DNA of 64,000 bases, taken from assembly GCA_964424105.1 (NCBI GenBank), contig CAYRHJ010000030.1:62001-126000 (forward strand), given 5' to 3'. Position 1 is the stretch's first letter, and each line of letters starts with the position of its first letter. Position numbers and translations under genes: made by a program. Source of the DNA: CAYRHJ01 sp964424105 (GTDB lineage Bacteria; Planctomycetota; Phycisphaerae; UBA1845). The notes beneath the pieces are model-generated. The model saw nothing but the letters and a program-made list of their open reading frames with translations. It made no database searches and was not told where the DNA came from. Below, piece after piece: positions 34,528 through 43,053 of the stretch.

Positions 34528-34687
34528 TACCGCGTTTCAGAAGTCCTGCGACTATGGGCAACGGGGTCATTGCGCGTACGTAGGTCCGCGCGAACTGACC
34601 CTTGACAACGCTGCGCGTCGTAAAAGGCAGGCGTTCGCGGCTCGCCAATCGCCCTTCGTCGCACAATTTATGAAACGCGGTACTAGG
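34523..34687. mobile_element. 165-bp MITE-like element with 17-bp perfect terminal inverted repeats
   Basis: CCTAGTACCGCGTTTCA (34523-34539) is the exact reverse complement of TGAAACGCGGTACTAGG (34671-34687). No transposase is encoded between them. If CTAG is a duplicated target, the element would be TACCGCG...CGCGGTA flanked by CTAG on both sides, as made by some IS5-group transposases, but CTAG is itself palindromic so this is not proven. It separates the sigma and anti-sigma genes, ends the sigma frame and holds a TTGACA (about 34601) pointing towards the anti-sigma gene. Confidence 0.8.
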
Positions 34688-34736
34688 TCGGCGGCCACTT
34701 GTGTGACGCGTCTATCAGTGATTGTGGGAACGAATC

Positions 34737-35207
34737 ATGAAATGCGATGACATTCACAACCAATTGGCGGACTATCTGGGCGGCGAGTTGCAGGCCGATC
34801 TGGCGGAGCAGATGGATGCCCATCTGGCGACGTGTCCCGTCTGCCGAGAAGAAAAGGCTTCATTACAAGAAGCCCTGCGGCTGATGAGCCAACTATCCGG
34901 TCCGGTGGGGATGCCCGCGAGTCGAGCCGCGGAATTGCCGACGCCCTGGCCACGGTCGGGCGGCTGGCGGCGCGTAATGCCGTACGCGGCTATGCTTGTT
35001 CTCGGAATGGGTATCGGGTGGCTGACGAAACCCACTGAAACATCACCGGACGTCCAGCGCCCGATGGTTTTCTCTGACGACGGGTCGATGTTCGCCCGCT
35101 GGGATTCATCAGCGGGGTGGTTGAACGCCGCCCACCTTGCATCATCGGACAGCAACCGATTCGCAAGAAATTGGCTGCGGTTTTCCAGGGCCCTTTCACA
35201 CCCCTAA
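34737..35207 (+). CDS. Anti-sigma factor-like protein with N-terminal zinc finger
   Basis: 156 residues from ATG 34737 (a GTG at 34722 is possible). The zf-HC2 motif is seen: H29-L-A-T-C33-P-V-C36, preceded by MKCDDIHNQLADYLGGEL. One hydrophobic segment (about residues 87-103) gives a single membrane anchor, with an extracytoplasmic part of about 50 residues. This is the standard layout of ECF anti-sigma factors, and the gene lies just after an ECF sigma gene. The MITE-like element between them may have uncoupled their translation. Confidence 0.83.
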   Translation: MKCDDIHNQLADYLGGELQADLAEQMDAHLATCPVCREEKASLQEALRLMSQLSGPVGMPASRAAELPTPWPRSGGWRRVMPYAAMLVLGMGIGWLTKPTETSPDVQRPMVFSDDGSMFARWDSSAGWLNAAHLASSDSNRFARNWLRFSRALSHP

Positions 35208-35372
35208 CGTCAGTGGTCGATTGCGCGACAGTGGCCTATACTACTGGGAAGGACAAACGGGAAACCGCGAGAACAGCCCGTGCGGGGCTGCACGGCAGTC
35301 ACCAAGATGATTTGCCGAACGAAAAAGCGGTCGACGGGTAGGGCAGGCAATGCCGCCGAGGCGAGAGGTGGG

Positions 35373-36677
35373 ATGATTCAAGCTGCGATCGAACCTGATC
35401 TTTCCGACATCGCAGCCAAGGTTCATGCCGGTGAACGGTTGACCCACGCGGATGGGGTGCGCCTGTTTGAGTCGCGAGATATTCACACCGTCGGGTCGCT
35501 GGCCAACCACGTTCGCGAGCGGAAGCACGGGCGATCGGCCTACTACAACATCAACCGTCATATCAATTATTCGAACCTGTGCGTGTTGCGGTGCAAATTC
35601 TGTTCGTTCTATAGGCCCTATGAAAAGGAAGGCCTGCCGGCACACAAGCAGGTGGTTAGGAAGAACGGAACGGAACGACCGGAGTCGTCGGGAGCGCGGG
35701 AGGCGAGTGGCGCCCCGGGGTTGCTGCCGGTTTTGGGTTCAACCGTGGCCTATGGCGGGGCAGGCGACATCAGGCATGATGATCGATATGAGCTAAGCGT
35801 GGAAGAAATCGTCGCCCGGGCGCGGGAAGCGTATGAGCGCGGGGCGACGGAGGTGCACATCGTCGGCGGATTGCATCCCAAGCTGCCGTTTTCGTATTAT
35901 CTGGAAATGTGCCGGGGCATTCGCCAAGCCTGCCCGCGGATGCACGTCAAGGCTTTCACAGCCATCGAGATCATTCATTTCACGCGCATCACGCGACCGC
36001 GGATGACGATAGGGGAGGTGCTGTCGTCCTTGCAAGGCGCGGGGTTGGGGTCGCTGCCGGGCGGCGGGGCGGAGATTTTCGACGATCGGGTTCACGACGA
36101 AGCATTCAAGAACAAGGTCGGCGAGGCGGAGTGGTTCGACGTTCATCGCACCGCGCACGAGTTGGGCATCTACACCAACGCCACCATGTTGTACGGGCAT
36201 GTCGAAAGTCGAGCGGAGCGCGTCAACCATCTTCTGAAGCTGCGAGACCATCAGGATGAATCGATTGCGAATCGCAAGGCGCGTTTCAATTGCGTCATCC
36301 CACTTTCGTTTGTCCCGGACGGCAGCGAATTGGACCATATACCCACGCCGACGGGTTTGGAGGACTTGAAAACCCTGGCCATCAGCCGCCTGATGCTGGA
36401 CAACGTGCCCCATGTCAAGGCCTTTTGGATCATGCAGAGTCCCAAGCTGGCGCAGGTCAGTTTGAATTGGGGCGTGGACGACGTCGATGGGACGGTCGTT
36501 TATTACGACATCACCAAGCGGGAGGGCGGCGGGACCCATCAGGAATTGACCGTCGAGCGATTGCAACGACTGATCACGGAAGCCGGTTGCATCCCCGTAG
36601 AACGAGACACGCTGTATCGCAGGGTCAGGAGGACGGGCGTGACCGAATGGTCCACAGACGTCGATGACGCGTTGTAG
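35373..36677 (+). CDS. mqnE: Aminofutalosine synthase (radical SAM) with an unusual insertion
   Basis: 434 residues from ATG 35373. Radical SAM cluster CVLRCKFC (C70, C74, C77); HINYSNLC before it and VHIVGGLHPKLPF, GGGAEIFDDRV, TNATMLYGHVE and FVPDGSELDHIPTPTGLEDLKTLA after it match MqnE, which makes aminofutalosine in the futalosine route to menaquinone. Between the cluster and the next barrel strand there is an extra segment of roughly 55 residues (about 82-140) rich in Gly, Ala and Arg; MqnE normally has a short loop here. MqnA, B, C and D are not in the window. Confidence 0.88.
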   Translation: MIQAAIEPDLSDIAAKVHAGERLTHADGVRLFESRDIHTVGSLANHVRERKHGRSAYYNINRHINYSNLCVLRCKFCSFYRPYEKEGLPAHKQVVRKNGTERPESSGAREASGAPGLLPVLGSTVAYGGAGDIRHDDRYELSVEEIVARAREAYERGATEVHIVGGLHPKLPFSYYLEMCRGIRQACPRMHVKAFTAIEIIHFTRITRPRMTIGEVLSSLQGAGLGSLPGGGAEIFDDRVHDEAFKNKVGEAEWFDVHRTAHELGIYTNATMLYGHVESRAERVNHLLKLRDHQDESIANRKARFNCVIPLSFVPDGSELDHIPTPTGLEDLKTLAISRLMLDNVPHVKAFWIMQSPKLAQVSLNWGVDDVDGTVVYYDITKREGGGTHQELTVERLQRLITEAGCIPVERDTLYRRVRRTGVTEWSTDVDDAL

Positions 36678-36741
36678 GGCCATGTTCAGACGACGACCTA
36701 AAGCGCTGTTTCGCGATCGACCGCACGTTCGCTTTCCATCG

Positions 36742-36769
36742 TTTACACTTCCGTCATCCGCTTTATAAT
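36742..36769 (+). promoter_or_regulatory. Sigma-70-type promoter for pdxJ
   Basis: TTTACA (36742-36747), 16 bases, then a perfect TATAAT (36764-36769), 26 bases before the pdxJ start. Confidence 0.6.
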
Positions 36770-36795
36770 GACCCATAACCATTCGGAGTCGCACG

Positions 36796-37533
36796 TTGGC
36801 CCAGTTGGGTGTCAATATCGATCATGTGGCTACGATTCGCCAAGCCCGCCGTACGGACGAGCCTAATCCGATTTGGGCGGCGGTCGAAGCGGAATTGGGC
36901 GGAGCGGACGGGATTACGTTTCATCTTCGCGAAGACCGTCGGCATATCAACGATCAAGACGCACGAGTTCTCCGCGAGACGGTGGCGGTCAAGCTGAACA
37001 TGGAAATGGCGATGGCCCCCGAAATCGTGGAGATCGCCGGCACGTTGAAACCGGACCAAGCCACCTTGGTGCCCGAGCGGCGCGAGGAGATCACCACGGA
37101 AGGCGGATTGAACGTGGTGACGCACAAACGTCGAGTGGCTGACGTCGTTCAGCGCCTGAAAGGTGTTGGAATATCAACCAGCGCGTTCATCGAGCCCTTG
37201 CCCGATCAAATCAACACCGCGGCTGATATCGGTTTCGACGCCGTCGAGTTGTGGACGGGCGGATATGCCCACGCCCACGGTTTGGAGGAGACGGACGCCG
37301 CCCTCGATACGCTGATCGAAGCCGTGCAGATTGGTTTGCGGGCCGGGCTGGTGGTCCACGGCGGACATGGGTTGACCTATCGAAACGTGGGGCCCGTGGC
37401 AGCGATACCAGGATTTACGGAGTTTAACATCGGGCATTCCATCGTTTCGAGGGCGATTTTCGTGGGCATGCGGGAGGCAGTGCATACCATGAAGAACCTG
37501 TTGATTCGACACGCCCCCGTGGAGGACATTTGA
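36796..37533 (+). CDS. pdxJ: Pyridoxine 5'-phosphate synthase
   Basis: 245 residues starting at TTG 36796, which is right at the conserved LGVNIDHVATIRQAR opening. HLREDRRHI and FHLRED-type phosphate and metal contacts, NMEMA, LVPERREEITTEGGL, GFDAVELWTGGYA and VVHGGHGLTY follow the family. PdxJ joins 1-deoxyxylulose 5-phosphate with aminoacetone phosphate in vitamin B6 synthesis. It starts an operon with the SGNH-like and dapA genes, which overlap end to end. Confidence 0.96.
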   Translation: MAQLGVNIDHVATIRQARRTDEPNPIWAAVEAELGGADGITFHLREDRRHINDQDARVLRETVAVKLNMEMAMAPEIVEIAGTLKPDQATLVPERREEITTEGGLNVVTHKRRVADVVQRLKGVGISTSAFIEPLPDQINTAADIGFDAVELWTGGYAHAHGLEETDAALDTLIEAVQIGLRAGLVVHGGHGLTYRNVGPVAAIPGFTEFNIGHSIVSRAIFVGMREAVHTMKNLLIRHAPVEDI

Positions 37534-38912
37534 TGTCGCACACAAGAATCATCACGCGAGTGCTCGTACCCGTCCCACACAAGTCAACGCCGGCAGGATC
37601 CGGCATGATTCCGCGCCGCCGGTTTCGCGATCGGGCCGTCGGCGGATGGGTGTCACGAATCCTGGTCGCTACGACGTTGATCGTGTGTCTGGTCCAGCCA
37701 AACGCCGCTGCCGATCCTGTCTTGCCAAAAGACGCACGGGTCGTTTTCTATGGCGACGGATTGGTCAGTCCGGCGAAATTCAGCTACATGGTGGAAAGCT
37801 TCATGAAGCTCCGCTACCCCGAATGGGGCCTGCGGTTTTGGCACATCGCGCCCCACGGAGTCGGTTACGGAAATCTTGAAGTCGCCCACGCGAAATTCGA
37901 TGAATTGGTCGCACCATTGAAGCCGACGGTCATCGTGCTGTGTTGGGGGCTGGGTGATGGCGAACTGAAGCAGCACGACGCCGGCCGGGTTGACGCGACC
38001 GCCCAATCGTTTCAGAGTTTGATCGGGCGTGGCCAAGAAATCGGTGCCAAAGTCTACGCCCTGACACCACCCCCACCGACCATCGACAAGAAAAACATTC
38101 TGTCATTGAACCGCTACGACGTGACGATTGAAAGAATTTCGGAATCACTGCTCGCGTCCGGCGGACAAGCGGGTGCGGAAATGCTCGATTGGCACGGGGC
38201 CGTCGTCGCGCTCCGCAAGCAGCAGCCCAACGCGGACTGGACCGGCACCGACGGACTGATGCCCTCGCCGCTTTCCCAATCCGTCGCGGCCCATCTGATT
38301 CTACAGGCCTGGCAGGCTGCGGCCATTGATGTTGCCATTTCATTGGACCTGGCTACGGGCACGGTGACCACCTCCCACGGGCAGGCGGAACTAACGCAGG
38401 TGGATGATCACGCGGTAAGGCTTGCTTTTCAGGGCCTGCCCATGCCCTGGCATACGGGGGATCACGCGTCGGCGTTTCGGGAGGAATTCGCCAGTGCATC
38501 GTTCTGTAAAGTTATGTTACAGGCTACGAACGCACCGGCGGGTCCGGTGATCATCGGGAAGGGTGCGCCGCGGCAGGAACCCCTGTCCATCGACGCCGCG
38601 ACGCTGCAAACCGGCTATAACCTCGCCTGGGAGAGTCCGCTATCGCGCATGGCGGCCCACTCGGAATTCGTCCGGCGTTTGCTTGAAAAGAACACCGCCA
38701 TGACATGGGTCCTGCGAACCATGCATGAATTGCAAGCCCAACCGCCCGAACCGGAACTTCGCCAAGCCCACGAATCCTATCTGTATTCACGTGTGCAATA
38801 CGTCGATGGAATGGAACGGATTCTGTTGCGTACCCCCACCGTACTGGACGGTGCTTTCGAGATTCGCTTCGCCGGACCGCTGGCGGCCACCAAACAGGAA
38901 ACATCACCGTGA
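37533..38912 (+). CDS. SGNH/GDSL hydrolase-like protein without the usual catalytic Ser
   Basis: 459 residues; ATG 37533 overlaps the pdxJ stop and follows GGAGG by seven bases. A hydrophobic segment (about 42-58) ending at ANAAADP suggests export. The SGNH fold is visible: block I reads VVFYGDGL, so the expected Ser (GDS) is Gly; block III is CWGLGDGE; block V is DWHG. A C-terminal region of about 180 residues has no clear match. With Ser missing it may be inactive or a binding protein. The 3' end overlaps the dapA start by 4 bases. Confidence 0.78.
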   Translation: MSHTRIITRVLVPVPHKSTPAGSGMIPRRRFRDRAVGGWVSRILVATTLIVCLVQPNAAADPVLPKDARVVFYGDGLVSPAKFSYMVESFMKLRYPEWGLRFWHIAPHGVGYGNLEVAHAKFDELVAPLKPTVIVLCWGLGDGELKQHDAGRVDATAQSFQSLIGRGQEIGAKVYALTPPPPTIDKKNILSLNRYDVTIERISESLLASGGQAGAEMLDWHGAVVALRKQQPNADWTGTDGLMPSPLSQSVAAHLILQAWQAAAIDVAISLDLATGTVTTSHGQAELTQVDDHAVRLAFQGLPMPWHTGDHASAFREEFASASFCKVMLQATNAPAGPVIIGKGAPRQEPLSIDAATLQTGYNLAWESPLSRMAAHSEFVRRLLEKNTAMTWVLRTMHELQAQPPEPELRQAHESYLYSRVQYVDGMERILLRTPTVLDGAFEIRFAGPLAATKQETSP

Positions 38913-39859
38913 ATCGCAAGATCCATTCATGGAAAGGGACGTATACAGCCCTGGTCACGCCCTTTCGTGATGGCCAGATCGATTGGCCGACCGTCGATCG
39001 CCTGATCGATCGACAATTGGACGCGGGCATCGACGGCATCGTTCCCTGCGGAAGCACCGGTGAATCCGCAGCCTTGACCGGTGCAGAACATCAGAGGCTC
39101 GTCGAAGCCGTCATCCGACGGGTCGATGGCCGTTGCAAAGTGATCGCCGGGACCGGATCGAGCAGCACCGCCCACGCGATCGATCTAACGCAGCGAGCCG
39201 CATCCGCCGGCGCTGACGGCGCGCTGGTGGTCACACCCTATTACAATCGACCGACCCAGGAAGGACTATTCCGGCACTATGCAGCCGTGGCGGATTCGAC
39301 ATCGATTCCCATCATCCTGTACAACGTTCCGGCGCGTTGTGCGGTGGATTTGCAGAACGAAACGATCCTGCGACTGGCCGACCGCTGTGAAAATATCGTC
39401 GCGGTCAAGGACGCCAGCGGCGGCGTGGGACGGGTTTCCGAATTGGCCGCCCATCCCAGATTGACCGTGCTTTGCGGTGACGACTCCTTGACACTTCCCA
39501 TGATGTCGCTGGGCGCGGTCGGCGTGATCAGCGTCATTTCCAATCTCGTGCCCGCCTGGATGAAATCGCTGGTCGACGCCGTTCCATCGGACCCGCTCGC
39601 GGCTCGAAATTGGCACGCGCGGGCATGTGGCCTAGCGGATGACATCGGTCGATGGGGTCCCAATCCATTGCCCATCAAAACCGCCATGGCCTTGCAGGGC
39701 CTTTTGGCCGAGGAATTTCGCCTGCCGCTGTGTCCCATGGGCGACGAGCAGCGCCGCCATATTCAAGCGTCGCTGTCGCAATCCCTGGGCCGCGAAAAAG
39801 AATTCGCCGTTGAAAACAAAAAACCGTCCCCGCAAGTAGAGGCGGTGGGCGCTCGCTAG
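38909..39859 (+). CDS. dapA: 4-hydroxy-tetrahydrodipicolinate synthase
   Basis: 316 residues starting at GTG 38909, overlapping the previous stop. Schiff-base Lys167 in IVAVKDASG, catalytic Tyr138 in ILYNVPAR, GSTGE (48-52) and VVTPYYNRPTQEG are all present. It condenses pyruvate with aspartate semialdehyde in lysine and diaminopimelate synthesis, in the cytoplasm. The tail after residue 295 is a variable, charged extension. It lies in the pdxJ operon. Confidence 0.95.
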   Translation: MNRKIHSWKGTYTALVTPFRDGQIDWPTVDRLIDRQLDAGIDGIVPCGSTGESAALTGAEHQRLVEAVIRRVDGRCKVIAGTGSSSTAHAIDLTQRAASAGADGALVVTPYYNRPTQEGLFRHYAAVADSTSIPIILYNVPARCAVDLQNETILRLADRCENIVAVKDASGGVGRVSELAAHPRLTVLCGDDSLTLPMMSLGAVGVISVISNLVPAWMKSLVDAVPSDPLAARNWHARACGLADDIGRWGPNPLPIKTAMALQGLLAEEFRLPLCPMGDEQRRHIQASLSQSLGREKEFAVENKKPSPQVEAVGAR

Positions 39860-39887
39860 CCGCGGTTTTGGATTCTCGCCAGGCCGA

Positions 39888-41552
39888 TCAATCTTGCCCG
39901 CGTGTGATGCGCTGCGGGTTCATGCGAAACGGGTTGTAAAGTGGGTCGCCCACCAGCGCCAAACGCCACGACAGCAGCGGCAGCGTCTGGAAGTACGTTT
40001 CCACGAGCGTTTGGCGGCCCGAAAGCAGTCGGCTGAAAAACTCGCTGGGCATGGGAAAGGCATGCAGAAAAGGCTCGCTCGTCGCACCGAAGGTCGCGGC
40101 TACGCCGTCCGCGAGCATTTCCTTGCACCAATATCGCTTCCGCCCGTCGCGCAAACTCATCATTTCAAAACTGGCGATGTGGGCCGCCACGGCACCGGGC
40201 ACAAATTCAAACGCGTCAACGTAGTGTGCCAGACTGTACCACCCGCAGTACAGGGCCGCACCGGGACACTGACCGGGCTGAAACACGTCCGATTGAATGT
40301 CCAGGATGACGGGGATGTCCGTTTTCGTTCGAACGACGCGGGCCAGTTCGATGAGGTCGCGATCATACGCCGCCAGTCCCGCATCCCGCGTGGAACGAGC
40401 GTCAATGTAAAAGGTCCCTTTCAGCCCGGTTCGTTCAACGCGGACGGCATCGTCGATCATGCGGAGGACGGTTTCGGGTGCGGGTCCGTCGAGGCGGGCG
40501 ACCATCAGCGTTCGACGTTGGCTCTCGACGCCAACTTCCTGATTCGACGGGGATGGCCGACGCCCTGCGAATTGATCGAAGTGAAACGGATTGGTCTGCC
40601 ATCCCGAACGATCATAGTCATCCCAGAAAATCAGCGCCAGCTCGCTATCAAGCGACGATTCCGAATCCACGCCCCGCAATGACAGAATTCGCTTCTGAAA
40701 TGCGGCTGCCACTCCATACAGACCGCGAGTTTCACGAATGATAGTGATGGCCCGGTCAAACTCGTCGGAAGTAGATGGGTAACGCATCAGCGTGTCGAGC
40801 TGTGATTCAGCCTCCGCAATTTGCTCCCGCATCCGTTTCACGCGAATGGCTGAGTTGGGTGATTGTGGCTCTTCTCCCCTCGCACGGAGCAGCAACCCCA
40901 TCTGACCCTCGACTTGAAGGATGATTTCAAAGGTGGCCCTTCTGCCTACCAACAAGGCCTCGCCCGCGAAGTCCCGATGGCGCGAAACCAGCTCCGCCAG
41001 CTCCTTGATGTAACGATCATATTGCGCTTGAAGCGCGGCCCGGTCGAGCGATTCTGCCGTGTTGAACGCCGCAGGTGCAGGCTGCACGTCAAGGTGATCG
41101 GTCGTCCGGATGCGCTCAACGAGCGCCGCGAACCGGGTCATTGTATCGCGCAGGGCTTTTTCCAGCGTGTCGGCACGATCCAGGCGTTCCTTGGACGGAA
41201 TGATGGGGCCAATGCGCAAAGAAACGTCGTAGGTTGTGATGATGCAGCGGATCATCGGACCCCAAGGCCGATCGATCAGAAATGACCGCAGATTCGCCGC
41301 GACGTCGGTTTCGTAAACGGCATGTGGAATGGTTTCGTTCAGGGGCAGGGAAAGCGAGAACAATCGATCCGGCGGAATTTTTCGAGCCTCGGCGTAGTGT
41401 CGAGCGATTCGCGTGGATGCATCGCTGTCACGATTGTAAAGAATCACGCATTCCGTGGGTGCGAGTTCCGCGCAGGCCAACCCCACGCGTCCCATCGTGA
41501 TCGCCACCGCCAAAAACGGACGAATTATCAAAATCGTGCGAAGTGTTCGCAT
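39888..41552 (-). CDS. TIGR03790 family exported protein
   Basis: 554 residues with an N-terminal signal peptide (about 1-28). The opening ECVILYNRDSDASTRIARHYAEARKIPPDRLFSL and the end FSRLLSGRQTLVETYFQTLPLLSWRLALVGDPLYNPF are diagnostic of TIGR03790, a family of unknown function found mainly in Planctomycetota, Verrucomicrobia and related bacteria. A helical insert (about 125-300) separates the two halves. It converges with dapA, 28 bases apart, with no terminator seen. Confidence 0.88.
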   Translation of the reverse strand: MRTLRTILIIRPFLAVAITMGRVGLACAELAPTECVILYNRDSDASTRIARHYAEARKIPPDRLFSLSLPLNETIPHAVYETDVAANLRSFLIDRPWGPMIRCIITTYDVSLRIGPIIPSKERLDRADTLEKALRDTMTRFAALVERIRTTDHLDVQPAPAAFNTAESLDRAALQAQYDRYIKELAELVSRHRDFAGEALLVGRRATFEIILQVEGQMGLLLRARGEEPQSPNSAIRVKRMREQIAEAESQLDTLMRYPSTSDEFDRAITIIRETRGLYGVAAAFQKRILSLRGVDSESSLDSELALIFWDDYDRSGWQTNPFHFDQFAGRRPSPSNQEVGVESQRRTLMVARLDGPAPETVLRMIDDAVRVERTGLKGTFYIDARSTRDAGLAAYDRDLIELARVVRTKTDIPVILDIQSDVFQPGQCPGAALYCGWYSLAHYVDAFEFVPGAVAAHIASFEMMSLRDGRKRYWCKEMLADGVAATFGATSEPFLHAFPMPSEFFSRLLSGRQTLVETYFQTLPLLSWRLALVGDPLYNPFRMNPQRITRGQD

Positions 41553-41684
41553 ATTATTCCCATGGTGCCATTCCCAGGCGACCGGCTGACCACGTGTTGC
41601 CGTCCGGGACGTCGGTCGGCCCTCGCTTGACCGGTTCGGTCTAGCGCACTGTCAACGCTTATTCTGCGCGTACGCGGTCATGCT

Positions 41685-42078
41685 TTCCGAGCCGCGACCG
41701 CCTGCCCTTGACTCGCCGTTGCGAGCGAGAGCTTCACGTGTCGCGCCGCGACACCGTCTTGCGAAGCAAGACAACGTCGTGTCTTGGGTCGCGGCGGGAA
41801 TTCGCCTCTTAACAGAGCCGCGACCGTCAGGGAGCGGTCCCCGGCGCTCCGTCATTCCGGCGAACGCCGGAATCCAGAATTCCGCGGGGCGAGTTTCACC
41901 CGCGTCATCAATCGCCGCAAGCCCAGCGTTGAACGAACCGCGAGCGGTCCCCCGCGAAGCACCTATTCACGAGCCGCGAGCGCAAAGCGAGCGGTCCCCA
42001 GCGAAGCACCTATTCACGAGCCGCGAGCGCGAAGCGAGCGGGAATCGTCCCGATCGTCACTCCGGCGCAAGCCGGAGT
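41685..42078. repeat. Cluster of dispersed repeats, families 1 and 2
   Basis: Copies noted: family 2 at 41685-41710 (partial) and 41806-41840 (TTAACAGAGCCGCGACCGTC then AGGGAGCGGTCC); family 1 at 41854-41873 (ATTCCGGC-GAAC-GCCGGAAT); family 2b (GAGCCGCGAGCGCRAAGCGA) at 41968-41995 and 42018-42041; family 1 variant at 42059-42078 (ACTCCGGC-GCAA-GCCGGAGT). The whole spacer 41553-42527 has no intact gene. Confidence 0.8.
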
Positions 42079-42084
42079 GTTTAC

Positions 42085-42246
42085 AAGGAACGGGCGGCGA
42101 CCTCGGAAACGGTGAACGCGGATTTGAAAACATTCCGCGGGCTGCACGCGTTTGCCGTCCGCGGACTCCAGAAAGTGCGCTGCGTGGCGCTGTGGAGCGT
42201 CTTGGCCTACAACGTCATGCATTTTTCGCGGGTGTTGATGACCTGA
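42085..42246 (+). pseudogene. 3' remnant of a DDE transposase
   Basis: The last 50 or so codons of a frame ending at TGA 42246 read NADLKTFRGLHAFAVRGLQK and then VRCVALWSVLAYNVMHF, the typical C-terminal end of IS1182-like transposases in Planctomycetota (RGLxKVxxxALWxxLAxNxxHF). Upstream of it the sequence changes to dispersed repeats, so the rest of the transposase is gone. Confidence 0.6.
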
Positions 42247-42527
42247 ATTCCAAGGCGGGCGATGGAATGTCCCGCCAAGGAGGAGCGATCAAAAAAGAGG
42301 CCGGGGCGCGCAGGAGCGTGACCCAGCCGAGCCGACGAAAAACCGGGCGGTGAGCCAACTTCTTCGAGCGACTCTCGATTGAATCGCGGGAAATATGCGA
42401 ATATCGAAAGATTCCCAGGCTCGGCAGGGGCGAAAATCTACCCGCCTAAACTGTCGCCGACACCGTTCAAGAGGGATGAAAGCCCATCAAGTTGTCTGAT
42501 ATTCGTTCGTCGGGTAGAAATTCAACC

Positions 42528-43007
42528 ATGATCGACGACATCGTGGACAAAATTCGCAACATGCCCGACGCCAAGCGGCTGGCGGTCGCGATTTATGGCG
42601 AATCCGTAGCCGCATATCGATACAGTGTGCTGGCGGATAAATCCAAATCCGAAGCGCACCGCCGAATCTTCCAAACCATGAAGGAAGAGGAACATGGCCA
42701 TCAGAAGGCGCTGGAACAGTTGGCTGCTCGACTGCATCCCGGCGCCGATTTCATCCTGTCGGAAGACGACAAGGCCATGGTCATCGTGGGCACCCGGTTG
42801 TTGGAAGTTCACGACGTCGAGTCTTTCGGGCGAGCCATGCAATTCCTGCACGACACGGAGTTGAAAACCTCGCGATTCTACGAAGCCATGCACGAGTTGA
42901 TGCCTGATGGCGACTTGGGCCGATTTCTGAAAGAGATGGCCGAGGAGTGCGTGGAACATGGCGAGTCGCTTCTGAAAATCGACCCCCCGGAAACGACAAT
43001 CCGCTGA
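42528..43007 (+). CDS. Ferritin-like diiron protein (rubrerythrin-type fold)
   Basis: 159 residues from ATG 42528; a TTG at 42492 could add 12 residues. Four-helix diiron ligands can be seen in GESVAAYRY, KEEEHGHQKAL, DTELKTSRFYEAM and ECVEHGE, giving two ExxH-type pairs. There is no rubredoxin domain. Such proteins detoxify peroxide or handle iron. It lies next to the repeat-rich spacer and converges with the next gene. Confidence 0.82.
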   Translation: MIDDIVDKIRNMPDAKRLAVAIYGESVAAYRYSVLADKSKSEAHRRIFQTMKEEEHGHQKALEQLAARLHPGADFILSEDDKAMVIVGTRLLEVHDVESFGRAMQFLHDTELKTSRFYEAMHELMPDGDLGRFLKEMAEECVEHGESLLKIDPPETTIR

Positions 43008-43053
43008 TTCCACTTGCACGCGTTCGCCAGCGAGCTGCGGGCACATTTCGTGC

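Noticed and set aside
41680..42353. Two long plus-strand frames in the repeat spacer as genes
   Set aside because: Composed of translated dispersed repeats; only the last 50 codons resemble a protein (transposase end).
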